A stretch of DNA of 64,000 nt, from assembly GCA_013824685.1 (NCBI GenBank), contig PNOG01000010.1:41731-105730 (forward strand). Direction: 5' to 3'. Positions within the stretch are counted from its first letter, which is position 1. Every line of letters starts with the position of its first letter. The DNA comes from Coprothermobacter sp. (GTDB lineage Bacteria; Caldisericota; Caldisericia; Cryosericales; Cryosericaceae). Position numbers and translations under genes: made by a program. This document shows, in pieces, positions 1 to 8,697 of the stretch. A model generated the notes under the pieces. The model ran no database searches. It saw only the letters and a program-made list of their open reading frames with translations, and was not told where the DNA came from.

Positions 1-129
1 CGCGTTGAAGCCGAGCGTGCGGGCGTAGTGGACAAGGTACAGCGAGGGGCGCAGGTCGGGCGGGTAGACGACGCCTTTCCAGTCAGGGAACGAGTATCCG
101 CATGTGCCGATACGTATCTCTGCATTCAT
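1..129 (-). CDS. DUF72 family protein (YecE-like), N-terminal fragment
   Basis: The 43 visible N-terminal residues begin MNAEIRIGTCGYSFPDWKG and continue with a YPP and a YLVHYA-like segment. This is the characteristic opening of the DUF72/YecE family (IGTxGxSxxxWxG), a TIM-barrel family whose biochemical role is not settled. The rest of the gene lies left of the window. The ATG is preceded by AGGAGG about ten bases upstream, which fixes the start. It reads away from the insertion sequence to its right. Family assignment is good although only a short piece is visible. Confidence 0.75.
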   Translation of the reverse strand, partial: MNAEIRIGTCGYSFPDWKGVVYPPDLRPSLYLVHYARTLGFNA

Positions 130-219
130 GGCCACGGTTCCTCCTCTGGTTGCTCTGCCACCATTGCCGGCGGTTCCTCTGCCAGTGTACTGTCCGCCAG
201 CGAATAGTATAGAAGGCGT

Positions 220-263
220 ATTGTCTCACCTATTATCTACTCCAAATTGCATCGTTGCCTCAC
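220..263 (+). repeat. Left terminal inverted repeat of the IS
   Basis: This is a two-box end, with TTGTCTCAC at 221-229 and TTGCCTCAC at 255-263. It matches the reverse complement of 1318-1363. Paired boxes at IS ends are often transposase binding sites; that role is inferred here. Confidence 0.7.
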
Positions 264-302
264 GAATGAATCTACTCCAATCCAGGTGACTAAGGAGGAA
301 CC

Positions 303-1310
303 ATGGAAGAGGGTGAGCAGAGGAGAGGTGAAGAGATGGGGTTGACCATGAAGCAACGACGAGCGGTGATGGAAGAGCTGCGAGCAAAGTACGCCCATGC
401 AACGAAGAAGGAGAAGTCGAGGATCCTGGATGAGTTCGTGGACCTGACACATCTCAACCGTTCGTACGCACGCAGCACCCTGCGAGCGAGGGGGGCGCAG
501 GGAAGGGGTCCCGTCCATCGCCCTCGTCCCGGCATGCTCCTCCTGCGGCAGGTCCCTGTCCAGACTGCTGCCCAGTAGGACCCTCCCCGGCCAGGGTTCG
601 TCGCTGTGGACTTGGTGACCCATGAAGGCAGTGTTGCCAGCGGAGAGTATGCCTGCACCCTGGACGTCACCGACGTGGCGACAGGGTGGACCGAGACCAG
701 GGCAGTGCGGAACAAGAGTCAGGAGCATATTGTTGCTGCACTGAGAGGCATACGCAGCGACCTCCTGTTCCCACTCCTGGGCATCCATTCGGATAACGGG
801 AGCGAGTTCATGAACAACCACCTGATCCGTTACTGTCATCAGGAGCACATCACCAAGGCACGGTCACGTCCATACAGGAAGCATGACAGTTGCTTCGTGG
901 AGCAGAAGAACTGGAGCATCGTCCGCAAGACGGTCTGGTACCCCCGGTATGACACCGAGGAAGAGGTCCTGCTCATGAACACCATCTATCGCTCACTCCG
1001 GCTGTTCACCAACTTCTTCCTGCCGGTGATGCAGCTCACCCAGAAGACACGGCAGGGAGCCAAGGTGACCCGCTCGTATGACGCACCCTGCTCTCCGTAT
1101 GAGCGTGTCCTGGCGTCCCCCTGTATCACGGAGCAAACAAAGGAGGCGCTCAGGGCTCAGGAGTGGCACCCTGACCCCGTCGCTCTCCATGATACGATCC
1201 TTGCAGATGAACGGCGCCTGCGGGACCTTGTCCTCACGAAGAACAAGGACCGGCCCCACATCACTCCGAGGAAAGGCAACAACTGGCAACTTCACCCGGT
1301 TTCGAGGTGA
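303..1310 (+). pseudogene. Integrase-core (DDE) transposase, internally deleted with an in-frame stop
   Basis: One reading frame runs from 303 to 1310 and is broken only by TAG at 576-578. The N-terminal part has a helix-turn-helix-like region (about residues 15-60, with KKEKSRILDEFVDLTHLNRSYA). The part after the stop is an rve/integrase catalytic domain. The acidic residues are visible: D in DVTDVATGW, D in SDNGSEF, and E in VEQKNW. Between the HTH and the catalytic core, roughly 60-80 residues usual for the family are missing, and the sequence jumps from RSTLRARG to RPGMLLLRQ. The gene is therefore a pseudogene by deletion plus nonsense mutation. A related fragment lies at 21500-21850. An SD (AAGGAGGAACC) precedes the ATG. 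The IS family name is not certain. Confidence 0.85.
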
Positions 1311-1317
1311 TTCTGAT

Positions 1318-1363
1318 GTGAGGCAACGACTCCCCGTTCGAGTAGGTTTACTCGTGAGGCAAT
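1318..1363 (-). repeat. Right terminal inverted repeat of the IS
   Basis: GTGAGGCAA occurs at 1318-1326 and 1354-1362, mirroring the two boxes of the left end with nearly the same spacing. The transposase stop codon is at 1308-1310, so the inner box begins only eight bases after the gene. Confidence 0.7.
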
Positions 1364-1383
1364 AGGTAGGTAGGCGAGAGCGG

Positions 1384-2838
1384 TCATTCCCTGAATGGGG
1401 TCTGCTCGGATTTCGTCTGCCACTGCCGAAGCAGCTCTCTGCAGATACTCAGCGCTTCCATCCCCAGCCCTTCTCCGCACGCCGTGAGCAGCCTGGCGAT
1501 GGTTTCGCCAGAGGTGTCTGTGTCCACACGCATGTTCTGAAGGAGCTTATCTACTGCGATGGCCTGTGCTTCCAGTAGCAGGAAGGCCGCCTGGACTTCG
1601 GCGATGCGCCTGGCATAGTCGCTGTCGACCGCGGTCACAAAGAGGCGGAACGTCCAGAATGCGGAGCTCATGTCGAGGTGGTCAGGGTCTCCTGTGGCGT
1701 AGGGATCTGGGTATCCAGGAGCTGTTGCCATCATAGCCAGTGGATACCACGGCGTGTAGGGAAGCTCGTCGGGAATCCCGGAGGCTCGCCAGACAGTCAC
1801 GGACTGCGGTCCGGGGGCTTGGTTCCTCAGTTCGGTTACAGAGGATTCCTGTGTGGTCCAGACCGAAATCGGGCGCATGGTGGTCTGAGCCACGTTCTTG
1901 TGGAAGCTGCCGCTCATTCCCAGAGCCTGCCGGGTGGACTGTCCGTGGGGGGCGACGCAGCGCAGGCACGCCATGACATCACCAAGGGTCACGGGGTGCT
2001 GTGGCACGCATGAAAATGGCATGTTGTCCAGCGGGAATTCTTGCCCCGTGAGCAGGAAGAGCCCGGTCTGCTGTCGGCTGGTGCTCAATGGAGAATCATT
2101 GATCTCGGGCGGTCCGTAAGCTCCCTTGAAATCGAAAGGCTCTGTTCCAGTGGGATCGTACCACCCGCGCTGTATGGCATGGGTCTCCAGGTCCGCCGAC
2201 GCAAGAAACCGGTCTATATTCGCCAAGTCGACCTGACGGGAGATGAGATAGTTTGGCAGGACGACGACCGCATCGTCGGGGACGCGTTCCGCCAGCCACT
2301 CGTGACCCCCGGGGATCTGAAGGACCCACGCCTCATGCTGGTCCGCGATCGTGATGATACGAGCATCGCAGTAGCCGTATGCCTCGACAAGCTGGCCCGC
2401 CATCAGGACGCCCTCACGGGCGGAGCGGGCCTGTTCGGCGACCAGTTGTGGCAGGAAGTGGCCGATGCCACCCCGCTCCAGCTCAGGCTGCTGTTCACGT
2501 GTGCCTGCGGCGCTGTCGCAGCAAATACTGACCCCCTCGCTGTTGAGAAAGCTGTCTGCGAAGTCCTGTCCGACCAGCTCTGTCCAGTCGTAGGCCAGGG
2601 TGTCCTCGGGCACAGGAAGTTCCAGAGAGGTGTGTGGCTCGCGGTACAGCAGCGTTCCGTCTCTCAGCCGCGTAGCGGCAGGATGTTCACCGGCCTTGAC
2701 GATGTGGTGACGCACGACCAGCCGGTGCGCGTCATCTTCATTGTGACCGACGACAAGGCAACCCGACTGCGATGCAGACCGGCCGACGACAATCGTCGTG
2801 CAGCCCAGTTCATCGCTTTCAGGTCCAGACAGGCGCAT
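1384..2838 (-). CDS. Peptidase C69 family dipeptidase
   Basis: The 484-residue protein matches the PepD/C69 dipeptidase family, N-terminal-nucleophile hydrolases that cleave dipeptides. The nucleophile should be the Cys at residue 13 (GCTTIVVGR), followed by the family's VGHNEDD segment and a DQHEAWVLQIPGGHEW-like block in the middle. The reading frame is open further upstream, but the ATG at 2838 is chosen. It overlaps the stop of the upstream gene as TGATG, indicating translational coupling, and it leaves the short propeptide expected before the Cys. It forms an operon with the C-S lyase gene, which fits peptide and amino-acid breakdown. It ends just right of the IS. Confidence 0.87.
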   Translation of the reverse strand: MRLSGPESDELGCTTIVVGRSASQSGCLVVGHNEDDAHRLVVRHHIVKAGEHPAATRLRDGTLLYREPHTSLELPVPEDTLAYDWTELVGQDFADSFLNSEGVSICCDSAAGTREQQPELERGGIGHFLPQLVAEQARSAREGVLMAGQLVEAYGYCDARIITIADQHEAWVLQIPGGHEWLAERVPDDAVVVLPNYLISRQVDLANIDRFLASADLETHAIQRGWYDPTGTEPFDFKGAYGPPEINDSPLSTSRQQTGLFLLTGQEFPLDNMPFSCVPQHPVTLGDVMACLRCVAPHGQSTRQALGMSGSFHKNVAQTTMRPISVWTTQESSVTELRNQAPGPQSVTVWRASGIPDELPYTPWYPLAMMATAPGYPDPYATGDPDHLDMSSAFWTFRLFVTAVDSDYARRIAEVQAAFLLLEAQAIAVDKLLQNMRVDTDTSGETIARLLTACGEGLGMEALSICRELLRQWQTKSEQTPFRE

Positions 2839-4046
2839 CAATGCTGCTCCAGTGTTCGTATGGCATCGGCGATACGGGTCAGTCCCTCCTGCACCGTCGA
2901 GCGTGGGCATGCGATGTTCATGCGTGCGAAGCCTTCGCCGCCAGGACCAAAGACGTACCCTTCGTCGAGACCGACTCTGGCCTTCTCGCGCAAGAAGTCC
3001 GAGAGCTGATGGACGTCCATGCCAAGTGGGCGGAAGTCCAGCCACATCAGATACGTTCCCTCAATGGGCATGACCTTGATCTGCGGCATGTGGTCCTGGA
3101 CGAACAGTCGGACATATGTCACGTTACCCTCTATGTAGTGCAGCACCTGGGTGAGCCAGTCATCACCCTCACGGAACGACGCTTCCAGGGCAGTGTATCC
3201 AAATGGTGTGACCATGCCCACGGCTCCGTTGATGCGACGTTGCAGCGCCGCGCGCATCTTGGGGTTGGGAACGATGATGAAGCTGGTGGCCAGGCCCGCA
3301 AGATTGAATGTCTTTGACGGTGCCATGCACACGATGCTGTTCTGCTCGAGTTCAGGGCTCAGGGATGCAAACGGGACATGGCGCGAGCCGTTTAGTAGCA
3401 GCTCACAGTGTATTTCGTCTGACACGACGATCGCATCGTTGGCCAGGGCGATCTCGCCAACGGCTATGAGTTCGTCCCGCGACCAGACGCGGCCTACGGG
3501 ATTGTGCGGGCTGCACAGGATGATCATCTTTGTCGGTGATGGGCACGTCGACATGCCGGACATGCGTGGCTGGAAAATGCCTTTCAGCCCATCGAGGTCC
3601 ATCACGTATTCGCGGCCGTTCCAGTGCAGTTCGTTGTTGGCGACTTGACAGCCATTCTCGCGGACGGCTGACCAGAACGGGTAGTAAACCGGGCTCTGAA
3701 GAACGACCTCATCCCCGGGGATCGTGAACGCGCGCACTGCAGCATGAAGAGCGGGCACGACGCCGGGTGTGAACAACAGCCACTCAGGATCGACTTTCCA
3801 CTGGTAGTTGCGCCACAGGCGCTGCGTGACGGCCTCCAGGACGGACGGACTCGGACATGAGTAGCCGTAGCACTCGTGCTGGGCACGCCGTATCAGTGCT
3901 TCCGTGACCGGTTTCGGTATGGGGAAATCCATGTCTGCCACCCACATCGGCAGGACGTCCTCGCTCCCAAAGACGGCACAGCTCTGATCCCACTTGACGC
4001 AACCCGTGTTGTGTCGTTCAAGCTCGCGTTCAAAGTCGTAGTTCAT
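2838..4046 (-). CDS. MalY/PatB-type PLP-dependent aminotransferase / C-S lyase
   Basis: The 402-residue fold-type I PLP enzyme follows the MalY/PatB pattern: an N-terminal WVADMDFPIPKPVTEAL block, SPHNPVGRVW, VSDEIHCELL, and the PLP lysine in SKTFNLAGL. Members cleave cystathionine or cysteine conjugates, or act as aminotransferases. The start MNYDFERE is chosen because AAAGGAGAGGGG ends directly before it; an upstream in-frame ATG lacks such a site. It leads a two-gene operon with the C69 dipeptidase. A -10 box lies at 4128-4133. The substrate cannot be told from sequence. Confidence 0.88.
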   Translation of the reverse strand: MNYDFERELERHNTGCVKWDQSCAVFGSEDVLPMWVADMDFPIPKPVTEALIRRAQHECYGYSCPSPSVLEAVTQRLWRNYQWKVDPEWLLFTPGVVPALHAAVRAFTIPGDEVVLQSPVYYPFWSAVRENGCQVANNELHWNGREYVMDLDGLKGIFQPRMSGMSTCPSPTKMIILCSPHNPVGRVWSRDELIAVGEIALANDAIVVSDEIHCELLLNGSRHVPFASLSPELEQNSIVCMAPSKTFNLAGLATSFIIVPNPKMRAALQRRINGAVGMVTPFGYTALEASFREGDDWLTQVLHYIEGNVTYVRLFVQDHMPQIKVMPIEGTYLMWLDFRPLGMDVHQLSDFLREKARVGLDEGYVFGPGGEGFARMNIACPRSTVQEGLTRIADAIRTLEQH

Positions 4047-4127
4047 TCCCCTCTCCTTTTGTCCCATAGGGCGCCGTCACATCGAGGAGTCTGACAGGGG
4101 CGACCGTTCTTGCAGGCAATCCATGCA

Positions 4128-4133
4128 AGTATA
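4128..4133 (-). promoter_or_regulatory. -10 box for the malY/pepD operon
   Basis: TATACT on the minus strand, about 80 bases upstream of the ATG. A weak -35 (TTCACG) sits 16 bases further upstream. Confidence 0.45.
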
Positions 4134-4205
4134 CCAGCATGTTTCGTGACGTGAAGTAGCCCGCGCGGCAACACTGAAAGAGCTTGCTCCCGCAGGAGTC
4201 CGAAA

Positions 4206-4784
4206 CTAGAAGCGCAGCATGCCCGTGATCGCAAAGGCGGTCAGGGTAGAAGCTATCGTGATGCCGGCTCCCGTGCAAAGCTGTCCCAGTGTGTGCTCCT
4301 TGATGTTGATCTTGGCTACGGCGACAAGGACGAGCAGGAGATAGGAGATCGCACCTGGCCAGCCATACCTGATGGTGATGGCCGTCGCGGGACCTGACAC
4401 GCCGGCTGCATGCCCCGAGGCTTTGTAGTGCAGAAGGTTGATGATCACGAGACCGACGACCGTGAACATGTAGGACAGCATCAGCGCCAGGAAGAGACGC
4501 GCTTCGCGGAAGAAGACAAGCATGACGATGGTTCCGATCATGTAGCCCGCAATGCTCAGGACGAAGGCCACCTTTCGTTCGCCCTTGTAGTCACCAGGGT
4601 GGCGCACCATGTGGAACCACGCGCTCAGCGGGATGAGGCCGATGCATATAATGCCGGTGAGACATGCTCCAAGGTTCTGATTCGGCTCGTCTATCAGAAA
4701 GAAAAACACAAAAGTCAGAACAGCGACGACAGGTGCGTCCAGGAGGTACGTCCACAAACGCATGCGTTTCGTTCGGCTGATCAT
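4206..4784 (-). CDS. PAP2-like integral membrane protein
   Basis: The 192-residue protein has five or six hydrophobic helices. The segment KASGHAAGVSGPATAI resembles the PSGH motif of PAP2 phosphatases. A later HTLGQLCTGAGIT resembles the third motif, in which His is part of the catalytic site. The first PAP2 motif (KxxxxxxRP) is not evident, so enzyme activity is uncertain; a membrane lipid-phosphate role is only suggested by the fold. AAAGGAGTGCGACT precedes the ATG. A -10 box TATACT is at 4836-4841 on the minus strand. It stands alone between the C-S lyase and the sugar symporter. Confidence 0.6.
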   Translation of the reverse strand: MISRTKRMRLWTYLLDAPVVAVLTFVFFFLIDEPNQNLGACLTGIICIGLIPLSAWFHMVRHPGDYKGERKVAFVLSIAGYMIGTIVMLVFFREARLFLALMLSYMFTVVGLVIINLLHYKASGHAAGVSGPATAITIRYGWPGAISYLLLVLVAVAKINIKEHTLGQLCTGAGITIASTLTAFAITGMLRF

Positions 4785-4972
4785 AGTCGCACTCCTTTGA
4801 TTCTCAGTTCCTACGAGTCAGAGACTCAGTAGACAAGTATAGCGCAGAATCGGGCGTCGGGCCTCCGCAAGCTATGCGACCAGTCCCGAGAAATACCCCC
4901 CGCTCCGACGAGGAGCAGGGTGATAATCACAGTGACAATCAAGAAGGGTACGCCTGGAGAGTTCCTGTTTCC

Positions 4973-6460
4973 TTACTTCAGGCCGTGTTCGGCCAGGTAC
5001 TTCCTCTCCTTCTCTCCGTGTACGACGGTGAGATGAGCCTTGATCTGTTCCCAGCTGGGGCCATCAAGAGGATACCAGCGAAGGATGACTGCACAGGCGA
5101 GCAGAAGTACCGCAGGCATGAGAAACCATGCTCGCACGATGCCGGCTTCAGCCGAGATACTCTGCATGCCCTTTGCGAGTGACTGGTCATAGCTTGCGCG
5201 TGACAGGAATCCGAGGAAGACAGCTTGCGCCAGGCTCATGGCGGGCTTGGTGACGAAGCTGTTGACGCCGGCATACATGCCTTCGCGCCGCAGCCCTGTC
5301 GTGTGCTCATCTGCGTCGATGACATCACCATTCATCAGTGGAATGAGGTACATGCCACCGGCAAAGCCCACACCGATCAACAGAAAGGCGATCATCATCG
5401 GAATGAGCTGGTGAGGGAACAGGAGACCGACGACGCACCCGATGCCGAACATGAAAGCAAACGCGCGCACACAGCGTTTGACACCCCAGACGTCGCGACG
5501 GTTGAGGAACAGCAGCAGGCCCAGGACTGCCCCGACAAAGAGCGAGCCAAGGGTGAGGGCGGTCCCCGTGCTCTTTGCGACGCCCATGCTCACTTCGTCA
5601 TAGTAGTAGTAAATACCCTGCATGAGCTGATTCTGGACATAGATGACGGTGAAACTGATAGACTCGAACACAACAAAGGACTTGTTGCGGAAGCAGGCAC
5701 CCAGAGACTTCCAGAAATTGAACTGTTCCTCTTCCTGCTGGAAGTGGTTCTCCTTGTAGAAGAAGGTGCTGGCATAGATCACCGCCGCCATGAGGATGCC
5801 AAGACCGATCATGATGAGTCGGTAGGGTGTTGCATCCTGGCCGGGTCCCGGCTGGATGAGCCCGATGGCGATGGGGAAGGCGGTGGAAATGAGGCTGAAG
5901 CCGATTTTCCAGATAAAAATGCTGCTTCGTGCTTTGTTGGAGACTGCCATTTCATACGGCATGATGTAGACGGCAGTTGCAATGGCCGTATAGAGGGTAT
6001 CGAACAGGAACATGCCGATCAGCATCTGGATGAACAGTGCGGTCTGGTTGCTTTTGAACCCAGGCACGACAATCCAGAAGATTGCGAAAGCTGCTGCGTA
6101 CAGGGGTGCCCCATACCGGATGTAGGGAATACGGCGGCCGAGTCGGCTCCTGGTGCGGTCACTGATGTACCCAAACAGTGGGTCGTTGAACGCATTCCAG
6201 ATGCCGAAGAGCAGCCATACGATGGAGGCAAGTCGTGGGGCCAGTCCCATGACGCGCGTGAAGTAGTAGGTCAGCGCTGCGCCTTCGGCGATCGAGCAGA
6301 GGATAGCTGTTCCGCCGTCAGCTGCTGATACCCAGATACGACTGTGGAGAGGGACAGACTCTTCGCGAAGCGCTTCCCCCGACGCAGGTCCTGAAACTTC
6401 TCCAGCGATTCTTGTGCTTGTGCCCTCGAGCCCCAGCTTGTCCCTCGTTTCGTTATCCAT
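4973..6460 (-). CDS. GPH-type (glycoside-pentoside-hexuronide) MFS symporter
   Basis: The 495-residue membrane protein has about 12 hydrophobic segments and the GPH signature after helix 2: NDPLFGYISDRTRSRLGRR. A second family block, LMNGDVIDADEHTTGLRREG, lies in the second half. GPH carriers (MelB relatives) import sugars or glycosides with Na+ or H+. The N-terminal 40 residues are hydrophilic and longer than usual. An SD GGAGGG lies 9-10 bases before the ATG. No sugar-metabolism gene is adjacent, so the substrate is unknown. A perfect palindrome at 6476-6497 just upstream may control it. Confidence 0.85.
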   Translation of the reverse strand: MDNETRDKLGLEGTSTRIAGEVSGPASGEALREESVPLHSRIWVSAADGGTAILCSIAEGAALTYYFTRVMGLAPRLASIVWLLFGIWNAFNDPLFGYISDRTRSRLGRRIPYIRYGAPLYAAAFAIFWIVVPGFKSNQTALFIQMLIGMFLFDTLYTAIATAVYIMPYEMAVSNKARSSIFIWKIGFSLISTAFPIAIGLIQPGPGQDATPYRLIMIGLGILMAAVIYASTFFYKENHFQQEEEQFNFWKSLGACFRNKSFVVFESISFTVIYVQNQLMQGIYYYYDEVSMGVAKSTGTALTLGSLFVGAVLGLLLFLNRRDVWGVKRCVRAFAFMFGIGCVVGLLFPHQLIPMMIAFLLIGVGFAGGMYLIPLMNGDVIDADEHTTGLRREGMYAGVNSFVTKPAMSLAQAVFLGFLSRASYDQSLAKGMQSISAEAGIVRAWFLMPAVLLLACAVILRWYPLDGPSWEQIKAHLTVVHGEKERKYLAEHGLK

Positions 6461-6475
6461 ATCGGTCCCTCCGCT

Positions 6476-6497
6476 TCAGGGTCCCGCGGGACCCTGA
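6476..6497. promoter_or_regulatory. 22-bp perfect palindrome upstream of the symporter
   Basis: An uninterrupted 22-base palindrome centred on CCCGCGGG, with TCAGGGTC arms, starts 16 bases upstream of the symporter ATG. It could be an operator for a dimeric regulator, or a hairpin in the 5' leader. No terminator-like T run follows in either direction. No regulator gene is adjacent. Confidence 0.5.
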
Positions 6498-6639
6498 GAT
6501 ACGGTCAGTATAGAGGCAACAGGTTTCCTGCATAGCTGAGAGCTGCCTTGTTGTGCATCCCCTGGCCGGGGAGAAGCGTGTCGTCCTCCTTTCACTGGTC
6601 GTCTGTGGCAGACGATTTCAGCGTGGGAGCCCGTGGGAT

Positions 6640-7046
6640 CTACGGGGCAGTGAGAGGGACTACCCTCAGGAACCTGAAGAACACGGCGACCACGATGGCG
6701 ATGCCTACGGCCGCGACGGAGCACATGAATAAGAGGACGCGCTCCAGTCTCATGAACTCGCACAGCGACGAGACGAAATCGTCCAACGTCTGCTGACTCC
6801 CAGCCGCGAAGTAGTGGTCGAGTGACCGCAGGAACCGCCTCAGACGACCCCAGAGGAGAAGGGTAATGATGCCTGTAGGAATGCCGACCACGAGGAGGAT
6901 CTGAGGATCTGCAGAATGCCGGTGGCGAACATGTACCGGGAGACGGAGCCTGATGCCCGTGAGAGTTCCCGAAGGCGTTGGGGGAAGGGGATTTGCGGTG
7001 TGGACAGAACAGCTTGCCGATCGAGTTGCGGGGAATCTGGGTCCAT
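6640..7046 (-). pseudogene. Small two-helix membrane protein, frameshifted by an 8-bp tandem duplication
   Basis: The start at 7046 has a strong SD (AGGAGGAGGG). The frame gives about 45 sensible residues (RLRELSRASGSVSRYMFATG) and then leaves the coding frame. The break coincides with an exact tandem duplication, AGGATCTG at 6896-6903 and 6904-6911 on the plus strand. Removing one copy restores a continuous 132-residue protein. It would have one helix around ILQILLVVGIPTGIITLLLW, a linker with DDFVSSLCEFM, and a second helix around VLLFMCSVAAVGIAIVVAVF. It loosely resembles DUF5362-like small membrane proteins, but I do not claim a family. The original function is unknown. Confidence 0.65.
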
Positions 7047-7628
7047 CTTCGTTCCCTCCTCCTATGAGCCTGACCTCTTCTGTAGTCGCCATGAGCGGCA
7101 CTCGCGCTGGTCATCCAACGAGAGACGTTTACATCGGCATGGCGATGTATTCCGCACGCAGAGCACCGTTGCAGCTTCTATCTCCTTGCGAAGGCGAGAA
7201 GCGACCGATCTGAGCAAGCATCGATGAGAACAACATCTGACATAATCCTAGCTGAACCGCACGAATACTCAACCTTCCGGGCCAGTCCAGAGCAACACCG
7301 ATTGCTGCAGCTGGGGGACGGAGGAGGAGTGTCTCTGATTGGTCCTCCATTCGCATGCAGTATAGCGGCCCAACGGTTGGTTTGCGCTAGCGGCGGGCAC
7401 GGGACTTGGCAGAAAAGGCGGCCAGATGCCAAATCCGCCGCCGTGGCTGAATCCGTTGGGGCAGGGGCGTGGCCCCACCCGTCCGCTGCATGTTGTGTCG
7501 GGTGCGTCACCTACAGATGTACAGCAAATCCATAGCTGCAATTACGGCATGTACGCCACGCAGACGGTGTCGACGCAATCCCCACAAGCATGCTCGATTC
7601 GTCAATGATGATCTACCATCGTGGCGAT
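7047..7628. other. Intergenic decay zone, no recognisable gene
   Basis: About 580 bases between the frameshifted membrane gene and the rhomboid remnant. Short open frames exist on both strands, but none has both a good start and a recognisable sequence. I see no RNA gene, terminator or repeat here. Confidence 0.5.
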
Positions 7629-7985
7629 TCAGCCAGTCGCCTGCGTCCCGCGACTCCCACGAAACAAAAAGGTCAGCACAAACCCTGCGACAAATCCGCC
7701 GATGTGCGCCATGTAAGCTACGCCGCCCGTGTCCGCTGTCTTGGCAATTGAGCCGATGCCGCTAAAGAACTGCAGAACGATCCAGAGCCCAATGACTATC
7801 AGCGCGGGCACTTGAATTACTTGTTGGCCCTGTAATACTCTGACCTTTCCCTGTGGGAACAGCAAAATGTAAGCGCCGAGCACCCCTGCAATCGCCCCCG
7901 ATGCTAAATGCCAACTGTGCAAAAGTTGCCGCAAGCCCGCAGAGTAGGTAGAAGATTGTGAACTTGATGTGCCCGAAATGCAAAC
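7629..7985 (-). pseudogene. Rhomboid-family intramembrane protease remnant
   Basis: The C-terminal half of a rhomboid protease is readable but split between frames. One frame has GHIKFTIFYLLCGLAATFAQ (about 7925-7985). After a small deletion, another has ASGAIAGVLGAYILLFP and AHIGGFVAGF. The last two contain the catalytic Ser (GxSG-type, with the preceding Gly lost) and the catalytic His of the family. The N-terminal helices are absent. The gene is therefore truncated and frameshifted, and would not make an active protease. It lies in the decay zone next to the left boundary of the apparent island. Confidence 0.7.
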
Positions 7986-7989
7986 TCTT

Positions 7990-8697
7990 ACCATGTAATT
8001 GTACCATATTGTCACAAGCGCCTTCCATCTCTGGAAGACGCTTCTCTATTCTCCTTGTTTCAGGTTCGAACCGTAGGCCCAAACCTGTAACTGCACATCC
8101 GACTCGATCCACGCGGGGTGGGTGAGGGGGGCAGTTACGGTCGACTAGCTCCGGGCTCCGTTTGTGGCTTCTCGTGACAGGAGTGGTGCATCGGAAGCAA
8201 GCATGATGAGCGATGGCGTAGAGTGTTCCGCGACGTGAGCTCGAGGGCCATCGACAGGCTTGAACCAGCCACACAGCAGCATCATGCTCAGAGACCAACG
8301 AGTCTGAAAGGCTCGCTGACGTCGCGACTGGGCGAGGGGAGTCGGTGGGGTTCGAGAGAAGTACTGAAAACGTAGTATTGATGCGGTGGTGGAGATAGGG
8401 GCGATGAACCACGCTGCCGAACACCCCTCAGCCGAACTCGAGGGCGCCGTAGTGGACGCTCTTGCAGACGCGTTGCTCCGGGTCCGGTCTCCCAGTGGTC
8501 ACCAGGATTTCGCATACATCGTTCGCGCGGTACGTGGGCCGTGCAGAATCGCCGGAAACCTCCGTCTGCCTGCAACCGATGGAAAGCCGCCTAACTGTCC
8601 ACCAAACAGACTCCCGTTACGCTTTGCAGTACAACAACGCTGTACGAATTGCCCAAGACGCGGCACGTCATGGCAGAAACGGTTGACTGTATCTACT
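7990..8697. other. Gene-free stretch carrying a tRNA-Ala 3'-end copy
   Basis: About 700 bases without a convincing gene; open frames here lack SDs and known motifs. The notable content is the direct repeat at 8334-8401 that matches the 3' end and downstream flank of the tRNA-Ala gene at 23708-23783. The rest looks like eroded former coding or mobile DNA. Confidence 0.5.
8377..8401 (-). repeat. Copy of the tRNA-Ala 3' end (candidate attachment site)
   Basis: 25 bases are identical to 23698-23722. They include the last 15 or so bases of tRNA-Ala with its CCA and the bases just downstream. A further 15-base identity (GAGGGGAGTCGGTGG) sits 43 bases to the left of both copies (8334-8348 and 23655-23669). 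The tRNA 5' half is absent, so this is not a gene. It is in the same orientation as the intact tRNA and lies on its 3' side, as expected for the far end of an element inserted at a tRNA 3' end. Confidence 0.7.

Larger units (their letters stand above)
220..1363. mobile_element. Decayed insertion sequence with two-part inverted ends
   Basis: Both ends carry the same 9-mer twice. TTGTCTCAC lies at 221-229 and TTGCCTCAC at 255-263 on the left. The inverted form GTGAGGCAA lies at 1318-1326 and 1354-1362 on the right. The spacing is 34 and 36 bases, and the bases between them (a CTACTC motif, for example) are partly conserved too. The ends enclose one interrupted transposase gene, so this is an IS of about 1.14 kb, shortened internally. 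I see no convincing target duplication. The element should be unable to move on its own, because its transposase has a stop and an internal deletion. Confidence 0.8.

Noticed and set aside
2041..3009. Plus-strand open frame of 322 codons opposite the C69 peptidase
   Set aside because: The minus-strand frame has clear peptidase motifs and operon structure; this one has none and no SD.
5225..6328. Long plus-strand open frame opposite the GPH symporter
   Set aside because: It is antisense to a well-recognised membrane protein, has Glu/Asp/His-rich low-information sequence, no SD and no family features. It is a shadow frame.
8377..8401. A second tRNA-Ala gene
   Set aside because: Only the 3' acceptor end and CCA are present; the D-arm, anticodon arm and 5' acceptor strand are missing.
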